From positions 186,001 to 250,000 of the forward strand of contig NZ_JACIJO010000001.1 in NCBI RefSeq assembly GCF_014206875.1: a DNA stretch of 64,000 nt. The letters are read 5' to 3'. A program made the translations under genes and the position numbers. The notes under the pieces were generated by a model. It saw only the letters and a list, made by a program, of their open reading frames with translations, was not told the origin of the DNA and ran no database searches. The stretch comes from Algoriphagus iocasae (GTDB taxonomy: Bacteria > Bacteroidota > Bacteroidia > Cytophagales > Cyclobacteriaceae). Shown here in pieces: positions 1 through 8,455 of the stretch. The stretch's first letter is position 1, and each line of letters opens with the position of its first letter.

Positions 1-2
1 CA

Positions 3-86
3 GGGTACAGCGGAGTAAACCGGGTGGTAGAGGGTTCCGATAAAGCGGGCCATTGTAGCAACTGGGGTAACTGGCCAAATAGATAA
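3..86 (+). CDS. C-terminal end of an unidentified protein (partial)
   Basis: An open frame enters from the left edge and runs 27 codons to a TAA at 84-86, ending in the residues GNWPNR. It stays open longer than the other two forward frames here and stops 24 bases before a strong plus-strand terminator, which fits the tail of a real gene. Too little is visible to name a family. The choice of frame is an inference. Confidence 0.35.
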   Translation, partial: GYSGVNRVVEGSDKAGHCSNWGNWPNR

Positions 87-110
87 TCCTATAAATACCT
101 TATAAATTTA

Positions 111-135
111 AAACCTCCTTGTTGGAGGTTTTTTT
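111..135 (+). terminator. Rho-independent terminator
   Basis: The arms AAACCTCC (111-118) and GGAGGTTT (124-131) pair perfectly around a five-base loop and run into a T-tract. It would end the transcript entering from the left edge. Confidence 0.85.
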
Positions 136-230
136 ATGTTACATGCTCTTCACTGGATAGGAGAGATTTTTTTAATAGGTATATGGTTGAAGTGCATGTT
201 TACGACTTCTGGATACCTGTTGTCTAGTGT

Positions 231-800
231 GCTCTTCGAATTCTGAATAATATCAAGGGTATATTCTCGACGTTTGATCAGAAGAATTGAAATCTTAAAA
301 ATCACGCACTTTTTCCAAATATCTCGGATTAGAAATCCTAGGATCTAGGTTCAGGATTTCATCCGCGATGGCTATCGGGACCTGAAAAGCGTATTCGGGA
401 TTTTAACTTTGTCACTTTTTGGCGGCCAAAAAGTAACCAAAAAGCCCTGAGCCTCGATATTTTCTTTCCGCTGATACCGTTTTTCATTCATTTTAAACAG
501 AAAACCAGCGGAATTTTGTACTGCCTTTCACCCCTAAAAATGACTGGATCTCGCTTGTACCGCGCGAGCTAAGTCATTTTCTTAACGGTGTTCTATGCAG
601 TACAAAACCGAAAATTTCGAAAGGCTCACACCTCCAGATGACAGCCTCCGACTGCGACTGTTCACTGCGACTGCCAACTTCCAACTTCCTACACCTTTTC
701 ATCTTTCTCACCTACCTCCTGTAGGCAGGCTTTTGCCTTCAGACTTCAGCTTTCAGACTTTCAATTTCATCTTTCTCACTTAAAAATCCGCTCTTTGATT
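231..800 (+). repeat. Dispersed repeat family A, copy 1
   Basis: This long non-coding repeat recurs at 3176, 4133, 6700 and 31920, always in the same orientation. Shared landmarks in order are a start resembling GATCAGAAGATTTGAAATC, the phrase AATCACGCACTTTTTCC, the dyad ACTTTTTGGCGGCCAAAAAGT arms around position 413-433, the phrase ATGACTGGATCTCGCTTG, and a tail built from short units such as GACTGCGACTG and CCAACTTCC. Short frames inside it are conserved only because the DNA is repeated. It fills most of the gene-free stretch 87-952; the rest shows no other recognisable feature. Confidence 0.9.
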
Positions 801-952
801 CCCAATTGCTATCAGTACCTGAACAGTATCGTTCTTCCAAATCCTAAATTTTATAACCTCTCCTATGTTCTGTGACTCCTATTTGGTAGAGATAAGTTTG
901 GGTCTGCTTTTATTGTTACGAAAATTTAGTAGTTTAGCTAAAAATATATTAT

Positions 953-2119
953 ATGAAATCTCAAATCTTTTTTATAGGTCTTTTATGTTTGATTTTTTCA
1001 TGTGCTGAAAAGACACATAACTCCGATGAAAAGCTGGAATTTGAATTTGTGAAAGTAGATTCCTTGCTGATGGATATTTTGGAGCCCGTACATATCCTGG
1101 ATTATCATCAAGAGAAAGAATTGTACCTGATCGTGAAGCAGGCGAGTATGGAAGGGCATTACTTACTAATTGATAAAAATGGAGAAATCGTTTCGGAAAA
1201 TAAACTATCGGAAGGGCCAGATGCCTTTGGCATGGTGCTACTCAGAGCTGGGTTTGTTGGAGATGAAATTATGTTTGTATCAGATGGAAAGGTATATGTC
1301 TACGATCTTAACTTTAAGCAACTACGAAATTATCCATTTGAGCAAAATCCCAGAGTGAAATTGGTTCATTTCTCCTTGGACAATCTCAGCACTTTTAAAT
1401 CCTCCAATGGTGAGCTAAGTGCTGTTGTAAATCTTAATGATGGCTATTACCAGCCTTATCCTTTGGATTATTATGATACCCTAAACATGGTTCATCTGTT
1501 GGATATTCGTACTGGGTCTGTTTCAAAAGGAGGGAGGCTAGATGAAAGCGGTAAATTTCGTTCGGGTAGATTTTATCCTTTTATGGATAAGCCAGTCTAT
1601 TTTTCAGATCTTCAATCGAAGTACATTTCCACCATATTATATGGAGATACGACCTTGTATCAACTGGATCCAAATCAAAATTTCAAACTGGTAAATCAAA
1701 TCTCATTGAAAAGAATTCAGCCTGATCTGATCAAAGAAATTCCAATGGAAGAAGCTTCTTATACTACAGTTAAAGAATATAGATCTGAAAATGTGATGTT
1801 AGGAGGAGCTTTTAATGAAATGATAGGCAATGGAGACGAGTTACTAGTCGGATACCGAACTGGTGCCAAACCTGAATTGGTTTTTGAAAACCAAACGCCA
1901 GAGCAGAGAAAAGCAATGGATATATCCAAAAAGCGGTATTATTATTACATCAAAAATGGCAAGCAAATAGGCTCTTCAATCCTTTGGGATTTACCTGGAT
2001 CCTTGAAACTAAATGTAGGCAAAAACAGGTATCTGCAATATGGAGATCAAGCAGAAATTCATGAAATTGAAAAAGACTATCAATGTTACTATATCTATGA
2101 ATTAAGAGAGAAGGGGTAG
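953..2119 (+). CDS. 6-bladed beta-propeller lipoprotein (TolB-like/DUF4221 type)
   Basis: The 388-residue product starts with a lipoprotein signal: a hydrophobic stretch followed by the lipobox LIFSC, with Cys17 as the expected lipidated residue. The rest is a run of beta-strand blocks with turns such as LLIDKNGEIV and VYVYDLNFKQL, and it ends with a strongly aromatic segment. This layout is typical of the 6-bladed beta-propeller lipoproteins (TolB-like, DUF4221 or DUF5128) that are abundant in Bacteroidota and whose function is mostly unknown. It stands alone between repeat A1 and repeat B1. The propeller assignment is from pattern memory, so the exact family is uncertain. Confidence 0.65.
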   Translation: MKSQIFFIGLLCLIFSCAEKTHNSDEKLEFEFVKVDSLLMDILEPVHILDYHQEKELYLIVKQASMEGHYLLIDKNGEIVSENKLSEGPDAFGMVLLRAGFVGDEIMFVSDGKVYVYDLNFKQLRNYPFEQNPRVKLVHFSLDNLSTFKSSNGELSAVVNLNDGYYQPYPLDYYDTLNMVHLLDIRTGSVSKGGRLDESGKFRSGRFYPFMDKPVYFSDLQSKYISTILYGDTTLYQLDPNQNFKLVNQISLKRIQPDLIKEIPMEEASYTTVKEYRSENVMLGGAFNEMIGNGDELLVGYRTGAKPELVFENQTPEQRKAMDISKKRYYYYIKNGKQIGSSILWDLPGSLKLNVGKNRYLQYGDQAEIHEIEKDYQCYYIYELREKG

Positions 2120-2149
2120 GTGTTAAGGGAAATGTAAAAACTTTAAATT

Positions 2150-2330
2150 CAGTTATATGTATATCCGCTTTCTTACCAGCAGCCTAAGAAAAAAGGGGTT
2201 GAGGTATATTTCAACATGCTATGGACAGTGGACTGTCGTCGTCGGACGATTATCCGCGACTTTCTAAACACATTTATTAACTACTGGCTCCGTTGCGGAT
2301 AATCATATTCAGTTATTTTTATTCTTTCAT
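2150..2330 (+). repeat. Dispersed repeat family B, copy 1
   Basis: About 170 bases match 21841-22005 in the same orientation. Shared phrases are CCGCTTTCTTA, TATTTCAACATGCT, GTGGACTG, GGACGATTATCCGC, ACTTTCTAAAC and GATAATCATAT. The part GACAGTGGACTGTC is palindromic. It ends about 15 bases before the start of the downstream hydrolase gene. Confidence 0.85.
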
Positions 2331-2345
2331 CTTTAAATTGATTTT

Positions 2346-3197
2346 ATGAATAAGCCTGTTTTCCTACTATCTCTTCTTGTTTATATTGTTCAATTCAACC
2401 CTATTTTTGCCATCAATCCAGATAGAGAATATATCAGAACGCCAGATTCAGTTAGTTGGGACTATGAGCAATTGACAATAACTACCAAAGATCATTTTAA
2501 GCTTAATTCATGGATTTATAAACCGAATCAGGATAATGAAAAAGACACCGTACTGATCTTGGCTTACCCTGATGCAGGAAACATGTCATACTTTGTTTAT
2601 CATGCTGCAATTCTTGCAAATGCAGGGTATACAGTTGTTACTTTTGATTACAGAGGCTTTGGGAAAAGTGATGATTTCGAAATTCAGCGAGATAACCTAT
2701 ACTATGTTGAATTCGCTAGGGATCTTGAAGCAGTAGTGGATTTTATTTCCAAAAAAATTGAAGGAAAGAAAATAGGCGTATTGGGAATGTCCATGGGGAC
2801 AATTATAGCATCTCGAGCTTATCCTATGATAAAAAGCAAGATTGATTTTATCATTGGAGAAGGTTTCGTGTCGGATACATCTACTATTGTAAAAAGATAT
2901 AATGATTTGGGTAAGCAACTCAAACTTCCTGAGGAAGCAACCCATTACCGAAATTCTGTTAACTCTATTGAGATTCCTATTTTGATCTTAGCAGCATCTG
3001 AAGATACAGTTACTACTTATAAAGATGGTTTAGAACTTGAAGGGCAACTAGGGGAGAACTGTACTGTCGTTCAATTTGAAGGAGCACATCTTTCTGGTTT
3101 TCAAGTAGATTATGACCAAAAAGGATTTGGTGGCTGGTATCTGGAGCAAATTGATCAGTTTCTAAGTCTTATTTTATCAGAAGATTTGAAATCTTAA
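2346..3197 (+). CDS. Secreted alpha/beta hydrolase
   Basis: The 283-residue protein has a cleavable-looking signal peptide (residues 1-22) and an alpha/beta-hydrolase core. The nucleophile elbow is GMSMG with Ser149. A strand-turn resembling YRGFGKS sits near residue 108, and the segment ILAASEDTVT plus EGAHLSG near the C-terminus supplies the likely acid and the catalytic His. The closest known type is the family with the Hydrolase_4 or serine aminopeptidase S33 fold; the substrate is unknown. The last codons, coding EDLKS, and the stop lie inside the first bases of repeat A2, so the original C-terminus was probably replaced or extended by that repeat. Confidence 0.8.
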   Translation: MNKPVFLLSLLVYIVQFNPIFAINPDREYIRTPDSVSWDYEQLTITTKDHFKLNSWIYKPNQDNEKDTVLILAYPDAGNMSYFVYHAAILANAGYTVVTFDYRGFGKSDDFEIQRDNLYYVEFARDLEAVVDFISKKIEGKKIGVLGMSMGTIIASRAYPMIKSKIDFIIGEGFVSDTSTIVKRYNDLGKQLKLPEEATHYRNSVNSIEIPILILAASEDTVTTYKDGLELEGQLGENCTVVQFEGAHLSGFQVDYDQKGFGGWYLEQIDQFLSLILSEDLKS

Positions 3198-3715
3198 AAA
3201 TCACGCACTTTTTCCAAATATCCCGGATTAAAAATCCTAGGATCTAAGTTCAGGATTACATTCGCGATGGCTATCGGGACCTGAACAGCGTATTCGGGAT
3301 TTTAACTTTGTCACTTTTTGGCGGCCAAAAAGTAACCAAAAAGCCCTGAGCCTCGATATTTTCTTTCCGCTGATACCGTTTTTCATTCATTTTAAGCAGA
3401 AAACCAGCGGAATTTTGTAATACCTTTCACCCCTAAAAATGACTGGATCTCGCTTGTACCGCGCGAGCTAAGTCATTTGCTTAACGGTGTTCTATGCAGT
3501 ACAAAACCGAAAATTTCGAAAGGCTCACACCTCCAGATGACAGCCTCCGACTGAGACTGTTCACTGCGACTGCCAACTTCCAACTTCCTACACCTTTTCA
3601 ACTTTCTCACCTACCTCCTGTAGGCAGGCTTTATCTTTCAGACTTCAGCTTTCTGACTTTCAATTTCATCTTTCTGACTTAAAAACCTTCTCTTCGATTC
3701 CCGATGGCTATCGGA
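3176..3715 (+). repeat. Dispersed repeat family A, copy 2
   Basis: It carries the same ordered landmarks as copy 1, including the GGCGGCC-centred dyad and the tail of CTGCGACTG and CCAACTTCC units. It is nearly identical to copy 1 over about 500 bases. Its first 20 bases overlap the end of the preceding hydrolase gene and provide its stop codon. Confidence 0.9.
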
Positions 3716-3765
3716 ACCAGAAATGCTGTTGATCATGACAGTCTGTAATCAATTAAAAGGGTCAA

Positions 3766-3885
3766 TTAACTACACTGGCCTAGAAGAAAGAATATCAGTA
3801 CGAATACAAGAATAGTTCCCAGGCAACCTCCTCCAAGTTTATAAGCGCCATAGCCGGCAATCAGTGTTTTAAAGAAATTGTTCAT
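3766..3885 (-). CDS. 39-residue single-pass membrane protein
   Basis: The frame reads from ATG at 3885 to TAA at 3766. The product has a charged N-terminus, a glycine-rich middle (GYGAYKLGGG), a conserved-looking Cys, and then a hydrophobic segment of about 15 residues (TILVFVLIFFLLG) before a short QCS tail. This Gly-rich plus transmembrane layout resembles short hypothetical proteins often seen in Bacteroidota, as recalled rather than searched. It lies between repeat copies A2 and A3 and shares no sequence with them, which argues against a repeat artefact. Function unknown. Confidence 0.6.
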   Translation of the reverse strand: MNNFFKTLIAGYGAYKLGGGCLGTILVFVLIFFLLGQCS

Positions 3886-4132
3886 GGTGTGGTAGTTTAA
3901 TATATAAAACAGATTCTTATCCACTAATTCACAAGTAATGCCAAGCTGATTTTATCCTTTTTTCTGTATAAATGGCTTAAAAACAGAGGTTTTTCTTACT
4001 TCAGGTTAGCCATTGAGTAAAAAATATCTCAAGTTGAGAAGGCTTTAAATTCCCAATTTGAGATTTAAAATCTTGAGTCAGATTCATGCAGGTGACGGTT
4101 ATCGCTACTTGTACAACGATACGTTTTTTCCA

Positions 4133-4570
4133 GCTCTTCGAGTCCCAATTATTATCGTGCTTGAAATCTCGAAGTTTGATCAGAAGATTTATAATCTTAA
4201 AAATCACGCACTTTTTCCAAATATACCGGATTAAAAATCCTAGGATCTAAGTTCAGGATTACATTCGCGATGGCTATCGGGACCTGAACAGCGGATTCGA
4301 GATTTTTACTTTGTCACTTTTTGGCGGCCAAAAAGTAACCAAAAAGCCCTGAGCCTCGATATTTTCTTTCCGCTGATACCGTTTTTCATTCATTTTAAGC
4401 AGAAAACCAGCGGAATTTTGTACTACCTTTCACCCCTAAAAATGACTGGATCTCGCTTGTACCGCGCGAGCTAAGTCATTTTCTTAACGGTGTTCTAAGC
4501 AGTACAAAACCGAAAACCTCGAAAGGCTCACACCTCCGGATGACAGTCTCCGAAAACTTTCAACGCCCGG
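4133..4570 (+). repeat. Dispersed repeat family A, copy 3
   Basis: It contains the family A landmarks from AGCTCTTCGAGTCCC through the GGCGGCC dyad (about 4316-4336) to ATGACTGGATCTCG. The tail is cut short after the phrase GATGACAGTCTCCG. Together with the partial copy at 4580 it occupies the gene-free stretch 3886-4802; the stretch 3886-4130 shows nothing else recognisable. Confidence 0.88.
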
Positions 4571-4579
4571 TTCCCGTTC

Positions 4580-4735
4580 CTCGAGCCTTGATTATTATAG
4601 TGGATGTGAAACCGAAGGATGATCAGAAGAATTGAAATCTTAAAAATCACGCACTTTTTCCAAATATCTCAGATTAAAAATCCTAGGATCTAAGTTCAGG
4701 ATTACAAATCCTGAATAGCGGATTAAGGGTTTGTT
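4580..4735 (+). repeat. Repeat family A, 5'-only partial copy
   Basis: Only the first third of the family A unit is present: GATCAGAAGAATTGAAATC, AATCACGCACTTTTTCC, the GGATTAAAAATCC region and TTCAGGATTACAAATCC. It stops before the GGCGGCC dyad. It follows copy 3 directly, making a truncated tandem. Confidence 0.8.
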
Positions 4736-4802
4736 AAATGTAATAATTTTCCTGTTTGCTAAGTCATGCCGCATTTAACATACTGTGTGTTGGCAGAAGT
4801 GC

Positions 4803-5474
4803 TTAGTTCACAATTTGATTTACAGATGTATCAATATGTTTGTTTTTTCTGAGTAGTATTAAACCCAGCAGTCCACCCGCCAATAAAGAGGGGGCATGAC
4901 CATCTTCGAAGAAAAAGAGTACGACAGCACCCATAAAACCAGATAATGGTATCAAAATATATCCCTTTGGAAAAATTTTTCGATTGAATAGAATGTACAT
5001 GAATAATGCACCCATTACACCAAATAAAGCAGTGGACGAACCTCCACTGCTGGTTGATAGACCGCCGGGAGTTGTCTCCCAATAGAAGTTAAGCATTTGT
5101 CCCACTATGCCTGTTACAAAATAGATTAACAAAAGGCTGTGACCATAAAGATGTTCTCCAATAGGCACAAATGATATGAAGAAAAAACCGTTAATTAAAC
5201 ACTGCCATATTCCCATTGGTTGGATAAAAAGAGGTGTTATTAACCTCCAGATTTCACCTGATAGTAATGCATCCCTGTTACGGTCCAATACTTCTATTAT
5301 TACAGGAAAAACAAATTGGAGGACTGTCACGAAAGTCGTAAAGGATAATATAATAGTGCTTATCCAAAGTTGTCTGAAATTTATTTCCTTCCCTCTGAAT
5401 TTGTAATAATTCCAAGCGAAGTACATTGCAGTAGGCATAACGAGTCCGTTTGCAATATGAAATAAAATATTCAT
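4803..5474 (-). CDS. Rhomboid-like intramembrane serine protease
   Basis: The 223-residue polytopic protein has about six hydrophobic segments. The motif GGSSTALFGVMGAL matches the rhomboid GxSx active-site region, placing the likely nucleophile Ser in the fourth segment. The later DGHAPSLLAGGLLG fits the catalytic His followed by the glycine-rich last helix. Rhomboids cleave transmembrane substrates within the inner membrane; the substrate here is unknown. The usual HxxxN oxyanion motif of the second segment is not evident, so it may be a divergent or inactive member. It stands alone, reading towards the repeat array. Confidence 0.7.
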   Translation of the reverse strand: MNILFHIANGLVMPTAMYFAWNYYKFRGKEINFRQLWISTIILSFTTFVTVLQFVFPVIIEVLDRNRDALLSGEIWRLITPLFIQPMGIWQCLINGFFFISFVPIGEHLYGHSLLLIYFVTGIVGQMLNFYWETTPGGLSTSSGGSSTALFGVMGALFMYILFNRKIFPKGYILIPLSGFMGAVVLFFFEDGHAPSLLAGGLLGLILLRKNKHIDTSVNQIVN

Positions 5475-5615
5475 TACTATTTAATATTAATTTTCATTAA
5501 ACTACTATTTCTCTTTAATCTCTAATGCTCGAATTTAGCCCAGCTTTACTACCAACGGTGAATGATATGCGGCTGTACAAAGTATGCCGTCATATCTAGT
5601 GTTTTCTCTCGTGAT

Positions 5616-6449
5616 TCATTTATCGTATATTTCAAATTTACCCTGTTTCCAAATAAATATTTTTTCTGACACAAGATGATTTCCAGTTTGATTTACTTCA
5701 TTTATTGTTTCTTTTAGCCGTTTTATCCCTTCTTCATCTTCACTGCCAGTTATTAGAACTAAATCTCTTGCAGGAATGCCTATAACAATTTCACCTTTTA
5801 CAGCGAAATTTTCTTTAGTCCATATCGATTGTTCCAATATGAGACTTGCTTCATAATCTCCACCGGCTGTTAAAATGAAATATCCATTCTCTCCATGACT
5901 TTTTATCTCTGGAAGTATATTGAGGAGGTTTTTTATGGAATTTTCCTTCAGTCCTTCCGTTTCAATTTCATACTCTTTAATGTCGTTCTTGATCAAGTAT
6001 GATATTGAATGTTCCGAGTCCTGAGCATAAAAGATGTATAATTCATCGTTGTATCTTTCATATACATATTCGACTTCTTTATGTTGTTGAATTTTTCTGA
6101 GTTCTTCTAAGTACCTCCAATCTTTAATGTTTGGAACGATTTTATCAAATGAGAATTCTGGTTTTGGATGATATAGAGTCAATGCAGATTTTATGTACCT
6201 CTCAAAGACTTCATTTTTGTTTTCTTCTTCTCGGACATATTCAGAGTATGCGTTGTTTAGGAGATGTGTTAAGTCTTTTCCATTGTATTTAGTTTTTATC
6301 TCCAATTCTTTCAAACTAATCAACTCTAAACCTTGAACTTCTCTCTTTAGTTTTTTGAAATATTGTTTAGTGAATTTTAATTCTGGGTTTGATTGTCCGA
6401 AAAGTCTAAGCATATTTATTAGCATTGATATGAGGGTTATTTGTTTCAT
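5616..6449 (-). CDS. DUF1444-like (YtpQ-like) protein
   Basis: The product is 277 residues, charged and mainly soluble. The C-terminal third, with GIPARDLVLITGSED, the helix GIKRLKETINEVN and the end IFIWKQGKFEIYDK, resembles the DUF1444/YtpQ family as recalled. That family has no firm biochemical role. The first residues are hydrophobic but weak as a signal, and a start at the internal Met13 is also possible. It is a single gene; repeat C1 lies just upstream of its 5' end and may carry its promoter. Confidence 0.5.
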   Translation of the reverse strand: MKQITLISMLINMLRLFGQSNPELKFTKQYFKKLKREVQGLELISLKELEIKTKYNGKDLTHLLNNAYSEYVREEENKNEVFERYIKSALTLYHPKPEFSFDKIVPNIKDWRYLEELRKIQQHKEVEYVYERYNDELYIFYAQDSEHSISYLIKNDIKEYEIETEGLKENSIKNLLNILPEIKSHGENGYFILTAGGDYEASLILEQSIWTKENFAVKGEIVIGIPARDLVLITGSEDEEGIKRLKETINEVNQTGNHLVSEKIFIWKQGKFEIYDK

Positions 6450-6491
6450 TTCACAAGAGATAACACTTGTAATTACAGCACTCCCGTCACC

Positions 6492-6690
6492 TTATTGCGT
6501 TTAAATTGCATTTGTCCACAGGGGTTTGGTGTGGTTTGGAAACCAAATTAAGGATTTTGGCTATCCTTTCTAGCGGGCTCTGGATACTTTTATTTTCGAT
6601 TGGTTCCTTTAAAAATTAAATGAGGGAGAATCTTAACTAGCCGCTTGGAAGGACTATACCATAGCAAATGAAAAACAATCACTTTTTTTC
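6492..6690 (+). repeat. Dispersed repeat family C, copy 1
   Basis: About 200 bases match 29852-30050 in the same orientation. Shared phrases are TATTGCGTTTA, GCATTTGTCC, CAGGGGT, AAACCAAATTAAG, ACTATA, and CATAGCAAATGAAAAAC. The two copies differ at many positions and are older than the family A copies. Both sit just upstream of a minus-strand gene. Confidence 0.8.
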
Positions 6691-6699
6691 AGACTTCTG

Positions 6700-7435
6700 A
6701 CCTACCTCCGGAAGGCAGGCTACATATTTCTGATTTTAAAAACCTGCTCTTCGAGTCCCGATTAATATAGTGGATGTAATCTCGAAGTTTGATCAGAAGA
6801 TTTGAAATCTTAAAAATCACGCACTTTTTCCAAATATACCGGATTAAAAATCCTAGGATCTAAGTTCAGGATTGCATCCGCGCAGGCTATCGGGACCTGA
6901 ACAGCGGGTTCGGAATTTTAACTTTGTCACTTTTTGGCGGCCAAAAAGTAACCAAAAAGCCCTGAGCCTCGATATTTTCTTTCCGCTGATACCGTTTTTC
7001 ATTCATTTTAAGCAGAAAACCAGCGGAATTTTGTACTGCCTTTCACCCCTAAAAATGACTGGATCTCGCTTGTACCGCGCGAGCTAAGTCATTTTCTTAA
7101 CAGTGTTCTAAGCAGTACAAAACCGAAAACTTCGAAAGGCTCACACCTCCGGATGACAGCCTCCGACTGCGACTGATCACTGCGACTGCCAACTTCCAAC
7201 TTCCAACATCATTTCGGCTTTCTCACCTTCCTCCGGTAGGCAGGCTTCAGCTTTCTGACTTTTAATTTCAGCCTTCTGACCTACCTCCGGATGACAGTCT
7301 CCGACTGCGACTGATCACTGCGACTGCCAACTTCCTACATCATTTCGGCTTTCTCACCTACCTCCGGTAGACAAGCTTCCAACTGTGACTGTTCACTGCG
7401 ACTGCCAACTTCTAATTTCAATTTTCTGACTTTAA
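6700..7435 (+). repeat. Dispersed repeat family A, copy 4, with expanded tail
   Basis: The family A unit runs from about 6700 to 7230 and contains all landmarks including the GGCGGCC dyad at about 6928. The tail is then partly duplicated: the block with CTACCTCCGGTAGGCAGGC, CTGCGACTGATCACTGCGACTGCC and CATCATTTCGGC appears again at 7260-7435. This repeat ends a few bases from the stop of the DUF6266 gene. Confidence 0.88.
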
Positions 7436-7438
7436 TCC

Positions 7439-8083
7439 TTAAACCCTTCCCAAGTAGATAGAATCAGAGATGAGTAGTTTTTTCTTGCTTAAGGGTCTGT
7501 AAAAAGCCAAGTAAACTTCCCATTCCTTTTCCAGGTTTTCAGCATCAAGTGGCACCAAGGCTTGCAGATCTCTTCTTCTGCCTGCCTCTTTTATCCAATG
7601 ATGTTTTGCCAATTCTGGATGATTCAAAAGGATCATCGCACTGTCTCCTTCACTGGCATTTGCCTCTAGGGAATTGTTTTTCCAGGAGATTGTAATTCCA
7701 TCTGCTGTTCGGACAGCCAATGGGTCTTCTGCCCCCAAAAGACTGCCTCTACTGATCTGTAAAAAGGCAGGATTGATTCTTGGATTGGCTTGATGATTAT
7801 AGCCTTTGGTGGATACATTGGTGTGAGCCCAGTTGACACCGGTTTTTTGGTCTAGGAAGTTCTGGTAACCAAAATCCAGAACCCTAGAGAGAGGGCGGAG
7901 ATAGGCATTCACTTCCGCCAATCGGTTTTGATAGACTTTTTGAAGTGGAGTAGGGTCGGTTCCGTTCTTATGGGGAGCCCGAGGGAGACTTCTCATAATG
8001 ATCTTGCCATTGAGTTTGTAAAAAGTAAATCCTCCTACTTTTCCCTGAGGCTGAATGACGCTTGAATCTGAAAGAGTCGCCAT
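7439..8083 (-). CDS. DUF6266 family protein
   Basis: The 214-residue protein begins with a short segment ending in GKVGGFTFYKLNGK, then MRSLPRAPHKNGTDPTPLQ, the signature order of DUF6266: a GxVG-type strand, a tryptophan- or tyrosine-containing turn, a basic RxxP block and a helix starting TPLQ. The middle carries predicted beta strands (DGITISWKNN) as in the family. Members are common in Bacteroidota, usually without a signal peptide, and their function is unknown. It is a single gene whose stop abuts the end of repeat A4. Confidence 0.75.
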   Translation of the reverse strand: MATLSDSSVIQPQGKVGGFTFYKLNGKIIMRSLPRAPHKNGTDPTPLQKVYQNRLAEVNAYLRPLSRVLDFGYQNFLDQKTGVNWAHTNVSTKGYNHQANPRINPAFLQISRGSLLGAEDPLAVRTADGITISWKNNSLEANASEGDSAMILLNHPELAKHHWIKEAGRRRDLQALVPLDAENLEKEWEVYLAFYRPLSKKKLLISDSIYLGRV

Positions 8084-8455
8084 AGTTATTAGAGTTTTAA
8101 GTTGAACTACATCTAATTTAGTTAAATCATTTTAAAAAGCAAGTAGTAAAGCATCTAACAGTCAATGTTTTAATAGGGTTTGTGCAATTTATATACAAGA
8201 ATTTTCTGTATTAATCTTGTTTAATACCTGTATTAACCTTGGATAAACCCTAGAGAAATTATAATTCCCGTTCACTTTTCCATTAGTTTTTGGCTGATTG
8301 GGACTTAGGCTAGTATCGCTTAGAATCTCACTCTCCGGGATTTCGAAGCACTTGGATAATTGAGATCCTCGTTTTTAGATCTGCCTACTGAATTATTAGG
8401 ATTTAAATCCTATGATATAGGTTAAGGGGTACAAATCCGAGCCACTATAAGTCTG
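8084..8455. other. Gene-free stretch with a family A remnant
   Basis: No gene is supported here. Positions 8388-8445 keep a decayed trace of repeat A: an AGGATTTAAATCCTATGAT palindrome followed by a GGTACAAATCC phrase, equivalent to the GGATTAAAAATCCTAGGATC region of intact copies. Two CTGTATTAA phrases near 8207 and 8229 are the only other visible repetition. Confidence 0.5.

Noticed and set aside
595..783. 62-codon frame, repeated at 3494-3682
   Set aside because: It lies wholly inside repeat A and is conserved only because the DNA is repeated; the product is full of short tandem residues and has no start signal.
6872..7087. 71-codon frame in repeat A4
   Set aside because: The same frame is broken in other copies of the repeat, so it is not under coding selection.
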